From: Physcomitrium patens
Taxonomy: Eukaryota; Streptophyta; Bryopsida; Funariales; Funariaceae
Reading direction: 5' to 3'
Assembly: GCF_000002425.4 (NCBI RefSeq)
Contig: NC_037266.1
Coordinates: 8,411,818-8,475,817, forward strand
DNA: 64,000 nucleotides
Position 1 is the stretch's first letter; each line of letters begins with the position of its first letter. Of this stretch, positions 38,601 to 51,700 are shown piece after piece. The position numbers and the translations under genes were made by a program. The notes below the pieces were generated by a model. That model worked only from the letters and a program-made list of their open reading frames with translations, searched no databases and had not been told where the DNA came from.

Positions 38601-39439
38601 CCATCATATTATAATTTACAAAGAAATTTATTAATAAGTGTAGTATCATTTCACTTGATATAAGTTACAAATTGTCAAAATTGTAAGTATATAATATTAT
38701 GGATTTATTATATTATCACAAAATATGAATCTTATTTATTGCAATACAAATTGTATTAATGTTTTCTATACATGGATTAAAATTCTACTAAAAAAGCTTC
38801 CAAATTATTGAGTATTGAATCACGTTATTCAAAAAAAGATGCAAACCATGATAATGCAAAATCTAAAGAAAGTGTATTAATAAATTTGACTTGTGATCTT
38901 AGAATTGAATAGCTTTGGAGTTAAAGTTTAATTGCCAATTATATTTAATTGATGAATTGTCAAAATTTTAAACTTGTGCTATCAAATTTTTTAGATAAGG
39001 TAATTCTTGGTTCTCTAATGCTTGAATAATATTCTACCATAAAAAGAATAACATGATTTGGTATAGATGTTGTAGTATCAATCATCTCTATATCTTTATT
39101 ATTTATCAATCTTATTGCTTTTCATGGTATAAAATATAGCTGATGTATAGTTAATATTGATTCTTTCAATTTTTCTTGCATTTGTGCCATTGTACTCTTC
39201 ATTTCAGCAAGTTCCACTATGATTATATAATTAAAAAGTAGATGTTTAATATCTCTCAAGATAAGTAGAAGAAAGAATTATGGGACAAAAAAATCTAAAA
39301 ATAATATCAGTTTAGAAGTGGATAATCTACAACTTCTAATACACTTATATCTTATAAAAAAAGAAAGAATCCATTTTTAATCAAGAAGAACCAAAGTTTT
39401 AATATTATACGTGTATTTTTTTATTTTTATTTTTTTTTC

Positions 39440-39762
39440 CCATCTTTGATCTATGAAAGACTTTCTTTAATGTGATTTTTTTGGCTTGAACTTTTACAAC
39501 AATCTCTATTACAATTGAGCCAATTTTAATAGCTTGCATCATGCTATTTTTTCTTAGCTAATTTCTTATTACTAAAACTTCTTTATAAGTGTCAAATAAA
39601 TACTTTTATAGAATCATGTGCTTGATAGCACTCAAATCAATAATCTATTTGAACATGGAAACTTTAGATGTGCCTTCACCTACCATAAATATATAATTAT
39701 TTATTCCAAATTTATCACTTGTATTATTTATATTCTATATATATATAGATATATATATATAT

Positions 39763-39803
<41 letters not shown>

Positions 39804-41760
39804 TCTTATAATAATTTTTTATAAAGTGATTTAATTTTCTACAAATGAAATAATATTTCATATTATCTCTTACATTGTTACATTGGTTGGAATAATTATC
39901 TTTGCCTTATCTTGAAAAAAGACCTAAGTCTTCACTTTGATGTTTATTTTTATTTATTTAGTCACTTTATATCCAAATCTTGCCATAACATAGTTCAATG
40001 TAAGTTCTTTCATCTTGATGGACTTCAATACTATAATAAAGTAATTATAGGATTTGAAAAGTGTTAACTTTAGAAATTACAATAAATTTATTATTTTATT
40101 AAAAAGATTTATTGTAGAGAAATGAAAAGATAATTTACTAATAAAAAAAGAATAAAATTTGATATAAAAAAATAATTTATAGAAATAAGTATAAATAAGG
40201 TTAAAAAATAAGAGAGTGTGAAAATACAAAACTATAGTTTTACTATTTTTAATTACTATTAGAAGTAATTTACTATAAAATAGCTATAAATAGCTTCAAA
40301 TATTTGTTATTATTATCAAAAAAATTAAATTTAAGAAGACAAAGACAAAGACAAAGACAAGATAAAATTAATGAAGATATAGATGTATGAAGACTAGGTT
40401 GAAAAAAAGAAGATAAAATTGACAAATGAAATTGATAAATAAAATTGATAGATAAGATTAAGATAGTTTCTTAGATAAATTATCAACTATAATTTTGACA
40501 AAACCAAGAATCATAAGAAACAAGTACAAGGATAGTTCTTATGTAAAGACATAGAAAGGATACTTAAGATTCTTGAAGTATGAGAATCTAGATGTTCAAA
40601 AAGATTTAGAATTAAGATCATGATAAAGTCATAGTTATTTACCAACTTGTCAAAAATTATCAATTAATTTTCAAAATTTATTACTTTGTTGATATGAAGC
40701 ATGAGATTATTACCCTCTTCCATTCTTATTACTAATTTTTTTCTTATCCATAAAATGTTTAAAATATTCTTGCTTTTATAAATGTTGTAAAAAATCTTTC
40801 ATAATTTTATTAATCTATTTGCAAGAAACGATGTAAAAAAAGCTAACATCATCAATATTAATTGCAATCAAATGAAAAGCATTCTTTTTGGAATATTTTT
40901 AATATTTTTTTCTTTCAAATTAGCATTAGTATTTGAAAGATCTTTATTTTAATTTATAATATCCCAAATATTTAAACAAGCCAAAAAAAACTTCATTTTC
41001 TTCTTTCAATAATAAAAATTATCTCTTCTTAACTTTTCATAATCCTTAAGCAATAACTAAAATAGAAATGCATCAAAGAATATCAAGAAAAAAAGTCTTA
41101 AAGCTCTCAAAATGAGCAAAATGGTGCTCTTACCTTAAAATTCCAAAATACCATGTTTATAAATAAATTGGTAATTTCACTTACAAATCACTCTCAACTT
41201 TACTTTTTAAACTTTTCACAAGTCTTTTGGATAATCTAAATATTTCTCATTAAATTTTCCACTTTTTAATTACTTCTATTCTTATAAATCATTTCTTAAT
41301 ACTATAAAAGGTCATTTAAGCACCTTATGCCTCTTAATCACATGAAAACACAAAATTAATCTATCAAAGATCTAATTCATAAAAAAATATAATATTAATA
41401 TTTTAAATCATTATTTATAAGAATCAAATAAATTCCAACTTTAATAATATATTTGATAAAAAATAAGAACAATTAAACATTAAGAAATAAAAATTTAAAA
41501 GTTTCCAAACTTTAAAATTAACAATAACAACATGATCTATTCTTACAATAATATAGAATTTATAGAACTTTAAAATTTACAACTTAAGATAAGTAGACAT
41601 ATAATCTATTGAAGAAACACAAATTAGAAGTTCTTATACATAAGTTGTAAGAATAATTATCAACAAGATTGCATATAAAAAGTAAATGTGGAATAAGATG
41701 ATTTTTACTTCTAATATCTATTACTTATAGGTGGTAGTTACTGCCATAAAAGACAACTTC
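39440..41760 (-). mobile_element. Decayed Ty1/copia 5' portion (same family as 48430-53991)
   Basis: 39470-39720 aligns with 51880-52130 of the larger copia element (protease region; for example 'gaatcatgtgcttgatagcactcaaatcaa' near 39612). 40690-40810 aligns with gag near 52265-52375. 41610-41760 aligns with its LTR ('ctattgaagaaacacaaattag' near 41609, 'acttataggtggtagtt' near 41723). The gypsy remnant joins it at about 39430-39440. Confidence 0.75.
39736..39801. repeat. (TA)n microsatellite
   Basis: TA dinucleotide run broken by 'tatagata' steps, inside the copia remnant. Confidence 0.85.
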
Positions 41761-42960
41761 CATCTTTTGACTTTTATATGCATCAAAATATGTATCAAGT
41801 ATATTTTTTAGCATCTCACAACTTTTCAAGATATTTCTTAGTATATATTTTATGCCCCTAGGATCTTTTAGCATTTCACCAATCATAAAAATATTCTATT
41901 GCATATATTTTGTATTTTTATCTATTCTTTGGATATTTTCTAGTAAATCTTTATATTATTGATTTTATTTTTTGGTCCTTGACCTTGTGACTTATCTATA
42001 AGTTGATTCTTGTATATTCCAAGCTCCAACTTTTTGACTACTAACAACTTATTTAAGGTATTATCCTCTATGAGATAACTTATTTTAGTTTTATTTTTAC
42101 TTATTTACTTTGATGGAAATATCTATATAATCTAAAATCCTAAATTATAGATCCTAAAATTTCTAAACTTTAAATTATTAGAATTGTATATAACAAAAAT
42201 GTGAGAAGTAGATCAAGTCAAAAATAAAAAAATCACAAAGATCAAATAGCTAAAAATATTCATGTATTTTAAAACCTAAAATTTCAAAATCTTAAAACTT
42301 TTTATATTAAAATTTAAAATTCTATAGTTTAAATCTAATTTTTTATTTTTTGTAAACTAAAAACTTATAAAAAAATTTATTTGTAATATTAGAATTGAGA
42401 ATAAGAAACTTAGGAGAAGAAAGAGGTAAATTAAGTCAAAATTGGTAAATAGGCAAGTTAAAAAATTAAGAACATCCATCTGATCCTAAATCATAAAATT
42501 CTATATCTTAATTTTAATAACTAAATATAAATTATCATTGTAAAAAAAAATATATTAAACCATCTACATTAAATGTGACCAAAATTTACTAAAATTCTAA
42601 TTGTAATAACTTTTTGCTTAATACCAATTTTTAAACTAATAATATCTTTCAAATCATAAAAAATACTTAAATCATCAAATAAAATTTATAATTTTAATAT
42701 TTTTATATTAAAATAATATTTTAATTTTAATTTTAATAGTTTCACCAATTAAGGTGTATTGGTGAAATTATCAATAAGTCAAGTCAAAATTCAAAAATAA
42801 AGATGTCTAAAAAATTAGGTATATATATATGATTTATATACTATTAAATTCTATATATAATTTATTAAGGCTTCATTTTACGTTTCTCATCAACTTATGA
42901 GTATATTGTCCATTGATGTTTAACAAATTTTTAAAGGATTTTTTTAGAAAACTCATTAAT
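41761..42960. other. AT-rich DNA, unassigned
   Basis: No coding frame or element part was recognised, apart from possible further copia LTR decay up to about 42080. A perfect 10-bp hairpin lies at 42740-42767 (TTTCACCAAT / ATTGGTGAAA, 8-nt loop). Confidence 0.5.
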
Positions 42961-42987
42961 TAAGCTTTTTGACAATGATATTAAGCT

Positions 42988-44536
42988 TTAGTACTTTTTT
43001 ATATTGAACATATTCAAAGATGTAAAATAAGACAACTCATTTGACAATAATATCAAGCTTGAGCAATCACTTCTTGTTAAAATAATTAAAGATGTGAGAT
43101 TGCATAATTCATTTAACAATGATGTCAAGGTCAAGCACTCCTTTATATGCAAGGTAGTTAAAAATATGTGGTTTTCTAATTCATTTGATAATGATGTCAA
43201 GCTTAATCACCTCCACATATGCAAGGTAGTCAAAGATGTAAAATTATCTAATTTATTTAGAAATAATAAAAAATTTAAGTAATAACATATATTAAAGGTA
43301 GTCAAAGATATAAGGTTTTCTAATTCATTTGACAATGCTATTAACTTTGTACATTGTGTAATGTTGAAGGTAGTTAAAGATGTGAAGTTTTTTAATTTAT
43401 TTGGCAATGATGTCACCTTTGAGCACTTCTTTATAATAAAGGTAATAAAAGATGTGAAGTTTGATTAATTTGGTAATAATTCCAAGATCCAACATTCATT
43501 AATATCAAATACAATTAAAGATGTGAGGTTGCTCAATTCATGTGGCAATGTTATCAAGCTTGACCATTTACATAATTCAAAGGTAGTCAAAGATATGAAG
43601 TTTTCCAATAATAATGTCAATCTAGCATACCTATTTATATTAAAGGTAGTCAAAGATGTGAAGTTGCTCAATTTATTTGGCAATAATGTCAACCTAATAC
43701 ATCCACTTGTATCAAAGGTAGTCAAAGATGTGAGGTTGCTTAATTTATTTGGCAATGATGTCAACCTTGCACAACCACTTATATCAAAGATAGTCAAAGA
43801 TGTGAAGGTGCCCAATTCATTTGGCAATGATATCAAGTTTGAACATTCTTTTATATCAAATTTTGTTAAAGATGTAAGATTACCTAATTCATTTGGAAAT
43901 AATGTCAACCTTGCATAGCCACTTATATCAAAGGTAGTCAAAAATGTGAGGTTGCTTAATTCATTTGGCAATGATATCAAGCTTGAGCATAGAATAATGT
44001 TTAAGATAGTCAAAGCTGTGAAGTTGTCTAATTTATTTGGAAATGATGTTAAGCTTAAGCATCCCCTTGTGATAAACATAGTCAAAGATGTGAGGTTGTT
44101 TAATTCATTTGGAAATGATGTCAATTTTGAACATATACTTATATTAAATTCAATAAAAAATATAAGGTTGCCCAATTCATTTGGCAATGATGTCAAGCTT
44201 GAATATTCACTCTATAATTAAGATAGTCAAAGATGTGAGGTTATTCAATTCATTTGACAATGATATTAAGCTTGAATACCCTCCTATATTCATGGCAGTC
44301 AAAGATGTGAAGTTGCCCAATTCATTAAGCAATAAAGCTAAGCTTGAGCATCTCCACATATTCAAAGAAGTTAAAGATGTGATATTGCCTAATTCATTTG
44401 GTAGTAATATCAAGCTTGAGCATCCACTTGTATCCAAGTCTTTCAAATAGCAAAAACTTCTTATTGATGTTGGTAATAAACGTAATTGTTTATAGTCTCT
44501 TAAATTAAGTACCTTCAAAGAAGTCATATACTCCAA
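42988..44536 (-). pseudogene. LRR array, about 20 repeats of 24 residues (72-bp DNA repeats)
   Basis: Repeats follow SLTSLPNELGNLTSLTTFDISGC with few length changes. The array opens with MTSLKVLNLRDYKQLRLLPTSI, the usual start of such LRR regions. At least one frameshift lies near 44200 and others near 43440 and 43205. Because the units are 72 bp at DNA level, the array appears as a tandem repeat, and open frames on the other strand (43523-44450) are only its shadow. Confidence 0.88.
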
Positions 44537-45339
44537 TTTATTTGGTAGTATGGTTAAGTTTGAGCATCCTTCTAAGTTAAGTTCTAATAATGTAGTAATT
44601 TTAAAAAATGAATTGGAAAATATTTTTTAAGAGAATAATTTTTTAATTGCAAGACATTTCAACTCACTTTTTTTAAATATCTATATCATATTGCATTTGC
44701 AATGTTTTATCTACTAATTTTCTTGGTAAGTTATATCTCGATGGCATATTTAGAAGAAAATATTTTAAACTAAGAGAATATTTAATCAACACAAAAAATA
44801 TGCTTAGTATTCTTACAATAATATTGGGTGTAAAATCACCGACATTAAAACTTGAAAATTGAAGTGATGATAAAGAATCACTTCTCATTTCACTTATAAT
44901 GTTGTTGTAAAATAATCCCTCCACCTAAAAATTAACACAATTAAAAACACAATTAGATTATAATTTCCACATTGGTCACATATTTAATGTACATACAAAT
45001 TTATTTATAATACAAGATTCATATTTTTACATAATAACTTTACATCAATGAACATCTAAAATACATAATATAAATAATATAATATATAAATAAAAAACCT
45101 CCAACTTTTAATTGTTGATTCTTTTTAATACTGTTATTAATTTATACATATCATTTAGATAATAGTTATGTAAAATTATTTTATTTAATAATCTATAAAA
45201 TAGATCTAAATTTAGATTCTATATTTTTATATATTTATATTTTATTTTCTTTTCAACAATGTTTCTACCTATGCCTTATAACTGGTCACGTATTCTTATA
45301 ATTCCATCTTTATGTACTTTTACCAATGATTGATAAATC

Positions 45340-46160
45340 AATGTATTTAACATAACTTCAATGTCTTATTCAAATATATTTTTTTGACTATTGGCCCAAA
45401 TTTGTAATGCTCTTTCTTTTGACATGCCTTATGGACTTACATGACTACAAAAAAAATAATATATTTTCTTCTCTTCATCTTTCAAATTATCAAAGCTTAC
45501 TCTTAGAATCTTCCAAATCTTGTAGTTACTATTATTTTTATCTCCATCCAACTCTCTTTTCTTTTTCAACTTTTGTAGAGCATGCTCTCGACATCTCAGT
45601 CTCTTGTTCTTTCTTAAAAATGCTTCCATAACTTTTAAACTTAATGGTAGGCCATTACAAGCTTTTACAATCTTTTCACCAATTTTAACTAATTTATTTG
45701 GCAGATAATCTTTGTCACAAGAATGAATAATAGATAACTGCATACTAATTTCTTCATCAAGTTCTTCAATATTTATTATACAAACTTCTTTAGTACAATC
45801 TTTTATAACTTTTGGATCTCGAGTGGTTACAACCAATGTGCTATCATTGTTGGAAAATATGTCATGCATAGGCACATCTTCAATTTGACTTTGATTTATC
45901 ACATTGTCAAATACCAAGATGGTTTTGTTCTCCATCAAGAATGATTTCAATATTTTTTGAGCTTCTTCAACATTCTTAGGTTTAGATTTGACATTAAATT
46001 GTTCTAAAATATTGCAAGAAGTTGTGAAGCAATCAACACCATTTTCAATGCACTCATCAAAGCATGAAGCGTTATATATGTCTTTTATATTAACCAATAT
46101 AGCCTTTGCTATTATAGTCTTGCTTATTCCACCCACTCCAATAAGACACAATGCCTTCAT
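45340..46160 (-). pseudogene. NB-ARC domain of the resistance-type pseudogene
   Basis: Opens with ALCLIGVGGISKT (P-loop), then ILVFDNV (Walker B), STLVVTTRDP (RNBS-B/sensor 1), ACNGLPLSLKVMEAFL (GLPL), and ILRVSFDNL, with spacing normal for plant NB-ARC. A TAA at about 45430 interrupts the ARC2 part, which continues in frame as GMSKERALQIWANSQ. The Gly-to-Ser and Asp-to-Asn changes fit G-to-A transitions. Confidence 0.88.
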
Positions 46161-46411
46161 TTTATTTGTACATTCTTCTTTTATTTGAGATAAATATTAT
46201 ACTCTACCAAATATTTTTTTATCACATAAATCAATCTATAATTAGAAATTCAATCATATATTAATTAAAGAATAATAATAATAATAATAATAAATTATTT
46301 TATGTTCTAATCTAATTTTATCAACTTGTATTCATGAGAAGGCATCAAACCATCACTACAAGCATACAAAAATGAGTGCCAATACAAAATACAAGCAATC
46401 TAAAAAAAAAT

Positions 46412-47300
46412 TTATATACTTTCTATAGCTTTTAGTATAAGTCTTACCATTGGTAATTTTTCAAATGTTTGTGGAAATTCTTCATTTTGGTGGTAGTTAT
46501 TCTTTAATACTCTAAAATGTGGTATATTTGGCATATTCATTCTAACTAAAAACTTACATTTTAATATATTCAATATTTTACAAATTCTTGCAAATTTTGA
46601 TTGATGCCAAAGATTCAACCTCCAACATTCTTTAATAAGCTCTATCAAGTCATTACAATTTGAAGATAAATTTGATCTTTCACTTTTTTCAATTCTTTTT
46701 AATATTCCATTTGTGTCACAAACATCATGAAATTGATCCTTTTTTAAAAGAATCTTAGAACATATCATTGCAAATGAGTAAACATCAGCTTCAAGAGGAC
46801 ATATTGCCATTGTTTGAAATCTATTTTTTAATGCCTCAAGAGTCGTATATTTAGGACTACGATAAATGTAATTATTCTTTGAGGCTTTTGGATTTCTTCC
46901 AACTTCAATCTTCGACATTCTAAAGTCAATGACTTTCACAATAGCATGTCAAACATTTTTATTCATAATCTTTGATTCCACAATATCAACCAAAATATTC
47001 TCACGCTTTAAACCACAATATGTAATATGCATGTCATGCAAGCAATATATTCTTTTTGTAATTTGATGCATGATGTCAATAAGAAAAATATAAGATACTT
47101 CTTTCTTTTCTTCCAATATATTGCTCAAATTTTTTTGTATCAATTCCATTCCAATGTATAAATATTCTTTTATTTCTTTTATTTCAAAACATTGAATACT
47201 TCCATTAACACTACCTTCTATTGCAAAATAATATATTATCAAATTTGAGTGGCTTACACTTATTAGAATGTTCACTTCTTTGATAAACTTATCAAATGTA
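46412..47300 (-). pseudogene. Kinase domain of the resistance-type pseudogene
   Basis: Two open segments (47275-46949 and 46939-46412) share one frame and are separated only by a TGA. Recognisable parts are FIKEVNILISVSHSNLI (helix C and beta4), ENILV of the catalytic loop, VIDFRMSK (DFG block), YRSPK (APE-like), and ADVYSFAMIC (helix F; ADVYSFG is usual). The glycine loop and the VAIK Lys are not found upstream; the region is frameshifted or deleted. It would be catalytically dead. Confidence 0.85.
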
Positions 47301-47589
47301 ACTTGCTATATTACAACAACATTTTAAATCCAAAATTAGTTCTCTAAAAGTCTCTTTGTTATTGAATTGAAAAATAGCTTCTTCACACAAATTTGGTTTT
47401 TCACACTTCTTTATTAAAGAGTAAGATTTATTCAATATAAAAAATAACTCATTTAATAGAAGTCCAAACTCCAATTTATCATTGATGCAAGTCATTAAAT
47501 GATTATAAATCTTTGCAACATTTTCAATTTTCTTGCAAAAATTAGTATATTGGTTTCTATTCAACATATTTTTTTTCTTCAATAAAATC

Positions 47590-48180
47590 CTAAATGCTCC
47601 AATATAGACTTTACTACCTTTTCAAGTATCTCCATAAATAACTTACATATGTGATATTTCATGTGCCATGGTACTTGAAGATCTTAACATGTAAATTGCT
47701 CTAAAACCATATATTTATATTTTTTTAATAATTCCAAAAGATATTCCATCTTGATTTTGTAAACTAACAAAATCAATTTTACCTTCTGACTACCTATAAA
47801 AAGCTATATATCAAATTTATTTAGAATTCCAAAAAATCTTATCAAACTCTTTCATATAAATTATTTTACAAACCAAGCGATTTTTCATCCTCCAAAATAA
47901 ATCTATACTTCTTAAACTAAACCATCACTCTTAAATAATTCAACCATCATTTCATTAATATATATATTTTAATAATTTCATTTCAACCTACAACTTTAAT
48001 ATAAAAATTACTAATCTTAAGTAAAAAATTAAAACCTTAAATTACTTCTACTAAAAGAAATCTACCTAAAAACTTTTATATACAACTGAAATAATCTAAC
48101 ATTAAGATATAAAGTTCAAACATTTAAATTATTTATGAAACAAAGTACATACGTCACTCTTCATAACTTTTGTAGTAGTG
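47590..48180. other. AT-rich DNA upstream of the resistance-type pseudogene
   Basis: No promoter or coding frame could be supported. It would contain the promoter of the minus-strand pseudogene if one survived. Confidence 0.4.
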
Positions 48181-48429
48181 GATATCAAAAGAAGCTGTTA
48201 AATTGTAGTTCAATAATCTATCGCCAGGCCAAGAATGACAAGTAAGATTGCCGTTTCTCAATTAGGTTTTAAGAAAATCACAACTCATCATTCACATTAT
48301 TTACAAATAATCCACCACAACTTGCATAGTGCTACTTCTCAAATACACATGCACCAGACATTAAAGAATACAACAACAACATAACATAGTATACAAGTCA
48401 CTCTCTAGACCTTTTGTTGTAGAAGATAT

Positions 48430-48775
48430 TGAAGAAATACAATAAACAAGATACAAGAAAGTAGAAATCAACAAGGTTAGACATAAGAGAAGTGTGGAAT
48501 GAGATACCTCTCACTGCCAACATTCTTTACTTATAGGTAGAGTTTACATCCATTGTGGCTCAACTTCATTTTCATTCATCTTTATTTCATCTAATTGAAT
48601 CCTAGATTCTACTTAATCTAGCTATCTTTTCAAACCCTAGCCACCACTTAACTTAGCTACCACTATAAACTTTAGCTGCCACCTTGGTAACTTTCATATT
48701 ATCTTTTGCTGCCCTTTAATCATTAGCAACTTATGTTAGGTAATATCTTTTATTTATCTAATATTTACTTTATTA
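48430..48775 (-). repeat. 3' LTR of the copia element
   Basis: Low-coordinate LTR, about 346 bp. On the element strand it is preceded by a purine-rich stretch (AAAGTGAGAG near 48776-48788), the polypurine tract position. Many differences from its partner indicate an old insertion. Confidence 0.85.
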
Positions 48776-51700
48776 CTCTCACTTTGCTATTGGTTAAAGG
48801 CTTCTAAACCTAATGCCTTTGTCGATTTGTAATATCTATCCTTCACCAATAATTTTGTAAATAAATCAACAAGCATGTCTTCTATTGCATAATACTTCAT
48901 TTCAATCACTACCATTTCAATCTTTTCTCATATAAAGTAATGTTGAATGTCAATGTACTTCGTCTTTGAATGATGCTTTTGATTCTTTGTAAAGGCAAGG
49001 CATCCTTGATTATTATACTTCATTGGAATTGCTACCAATTGCACAAGTTCAATATCTTCTAAAACTTGTCTTAGCCATATTGCCTCCACTGCACCATGTC
49101 TTGCTACTATATACTCCGCCTCCATTGTAGACCTTGCAATTGCTAGTTGTCTCTTACAATTCTATGAAATTACTCCCACTTCAAAAAAGAATATATATTC
49201 CATTGTTGACCTTCTATCATTTACATCTCCAATCCAATCCGCATCACAATAACCATACAATATAATATTATTACCTCCAAGATATAATTTGAAGTTCAAA
49301 GTACCTTTTAAGTACCTCAAGATTCTCTTAATGATTATCCAATGGATTGGTCCAGACTTTGATATGTGTTGACTCATAACACTCATCACATATGTAAGAT
49401 CCATTCTTATGCCTACTACTGCATACATAAGTAAGCCTACTGCTGCCTTGTATGGAAAATCTTTTATTTCATCTTTAACTTCAATAAACTCCTCATCCGT
49501 AAACTTCATCAACTTCATATTGGCTTCTATTGGTGTTCCAATAGGCTTGCACTCGTGCATATTGAATCATCTCAACACTTCTTCAATATACTTCTTTTGG
49601 CTCAATGTAATGACCTTCTTAGCTTGATCTCTCACAAATTCCATTCCTAAGCAATAGTGAAGCTCTCTCAAATCACTCATCTCAAATTCTTTTGCTAGCT
49701 TTGCCTTCAATCAATCCATCTTTTTGAAGGTATTGGACAAGATGATTAAATCATCAATATAAAGAATAACAATCACTAAGAAGACTTTTGATTGCATCAC
49801 ATATATGGAATGATCAGCATTACTTCTCACAAATCCCTCATTTACAAAAAATGTATCAATGCATTGGTATCATATCCTTGGTGATTACTTGAGCCCATAC
49901 AAGGATTTCTTCAACTTTCAAATAAGATGTTGCTTGCCTTCTTCAATAAATCCTTGAAGTTGATCCATGTAGATGTCTTCTTTCAAGTTTCCATTGAAGA
50001 AAGCCATCTTTACATCTATTTGATGCATTTCCAAATCCATTACTGCCCCAATTGCCACAATAGTTCTAATGGTGGTGAATTTGGCCATGGCAGCAAATAT
50101 CTAATTAAAATCAATACTAACAACTTGTGAATAGCTTTTGGCAATCAATCTTGGCTTATATCTCATAACATTGCCCATTGTATCTCTCTTTGTTCTAAAT
50201 ACCTACTTACAACCAATTGAAGCTCGATTTGGTAGAAATTGAGTCAATTTCCATATTCCATTGTCCATGAGTGATTGATACTCTTCTTCTATGGCTTTTT
50301 CCTACTTCAAAGCATCTGTGGACTTCATTGCATTACACAAACTCAATAGATCAGCAAGAAGTGCAACATTGGCATGTTCTTCACTTACTAGAGGAAATAT
50401 GTGATTCTTCTACTATTCACCATGTTGTTTTCTATCTTTCAAACGATATCTCCTTTCATTTGGAGAAGACTCAACCTGTTGCATTCTATGGTCTCTTCCA
50501 ACCTTCTTTTCTTTTGTAGATAGTCTTTTGTCATGCAAAGGTTGATAATCTTCATCACCATCATCATCAACATCTTCATGCTCTTCATTGTTGGTCTTAG
50601 TATTTTGAAAGGCCTTGTTTTTCACCTTCTTTACTTCTTCATCTTCATTTCTACCTTTACAACCATCATTGTCTTCATCTTCTTCCTTCTTTATTGAATT
50701 TGAAGATATGTCCACAAACACACTATTACTCCCACTTGAATATATCTCCAAGTGTTCAAAAGTACTCTTCTACTCTAAAAAGTGAAAATCATGGCTTTTG
50801 ATGATCTTTTTGGTCTTCAAACACATGAGCCTATAAGCCTTTGTACCTTCACAATATCCAACAAACACACATTTTGTACCTTTTGCATCAAGTTTTGATT
50901 TCATATAATCTAAAGTCTTTGCATATGCCATGCATCCAAAGGTCTTCATGTAAGAAACACATGATTTTCTTCCATTCAAGCTTCTTCAAGAGTCATTGAT
51001 ATAAGTGCACTTGTAGGACACTTATTTCTTGTGTACATTACATTTATTACTATTGCTGCCCAAAACTCATATCTAAGGTCTTGGACATGAAGCATATTCT
51101 TTGTCATCTCCACAATGGTTTGATTTATTTTTTCAGCAACTCTATTTTATTGTGGAGTGTAAAGAGTAGAAGTTTATCTTGCAATATCATGCATCTTCAA
51201 GAAATCATTGAGTTGCTCTAACATATACTCATATCTATTATCCATATGCAATATCTTGATTTTACACTCACTTCTTCTTTACAAGTCCCTTAATCTCCTT
51301 AAATCTTGTGAAGCACTTACTCTTTGCTTTGAGGATGAAAATCCATACCTTCCTTGAAAAAACAACAATGAATGTGACAAAGTACCATGCACCTCTTATT
51401 GATGGTATTCTTTATAGATCCACAAATATCAAAATAGATTATCTCTAACAACTTAGTTGCATGTATTGCAACTCCACTTGAAAATGAGGCCCTTTGTTGT
51501 TTGCCTTGAATATAACCTTCACAAGCAAGTGCCATAGTATTGTAGCTTATATGACCAAGATCTTAGCCACTTACTATGGATTGCAGCTTCTTCATGCTCT
51601 TGGCATTTAAATGACCAAGGTATCGATGCAAAATGCCAAACTTATCTTGATCTTGAAGAAATTCAGCAAATGTTACTACTTCAACTCCATTCACCTTCTT

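Larger units (their letters stand above)
32678..39430 (-). mobile_element. Decayed Ty3/gypsy copy, minus strand, with a foreign block
   Basis: Read from high to low coordinates. About 39430-39190 is the leader. 39190-38374 is gag (fragment at 38374-38649 includes KKLMLNLLDPQILNQ). 37836-38207 is protease (LLNLGTSFCFLDEKLIKK; DSGAS decayed to NLGTS). 36924-37480 is reverse transcriptase (MPFGFTNVLITFQHQMNDFF; YLDD decayed to YLVN). 36350-36700 is RNase H. 35691-36345 is integrase. Then comes a non-gypsy block at 33886-35690, chromodomain DNA near 33620-33880, the extra-ORF remnant at 33288-33560, and the 3' LTR at 32678-33287. No 5' LTR is present: the leader abuts copia DNA at about 39440. 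Confidence 0.85.
42960..47582 (-). pseudogene. Protein kinase-NB-ARC-LRR resistance-type gene, decayed
   Basis: Pieces lie in the order N-terminal region (47292-47582), kinase (46412-47300), NB-ARC (about 45340-46160), linker (near 44673-44924) and LRR array (42988-44536). This is the kinase-first immune receptor class described from mosses. Intact members are thought to act as intracellular nucleotide switches in defence. Every key site is damaged. The kinase HxDLK reads YCGLK and DFG reads DFR. The P-loop reads GVGGISKT, with Ser for the Gly before Lys, and the Walker B segment reads LVFDNV, with Asn for the second Asp. In-frame stops lie within the kinase (TGA near 46957) and after NB-ARC (TAA near 45430). 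Frameshifts separate the N-terminal region from the kinase and split the LRR. Confidence 0.85.

Noticed and set aside
43523-44450. Long plus-strand open frames over the LRR region
   Set aside because: They are the antisense of a 72-bp tandem LRR array. The minus-strand reading gives clean LRR repeats and the plus-strand reading does not match any family.
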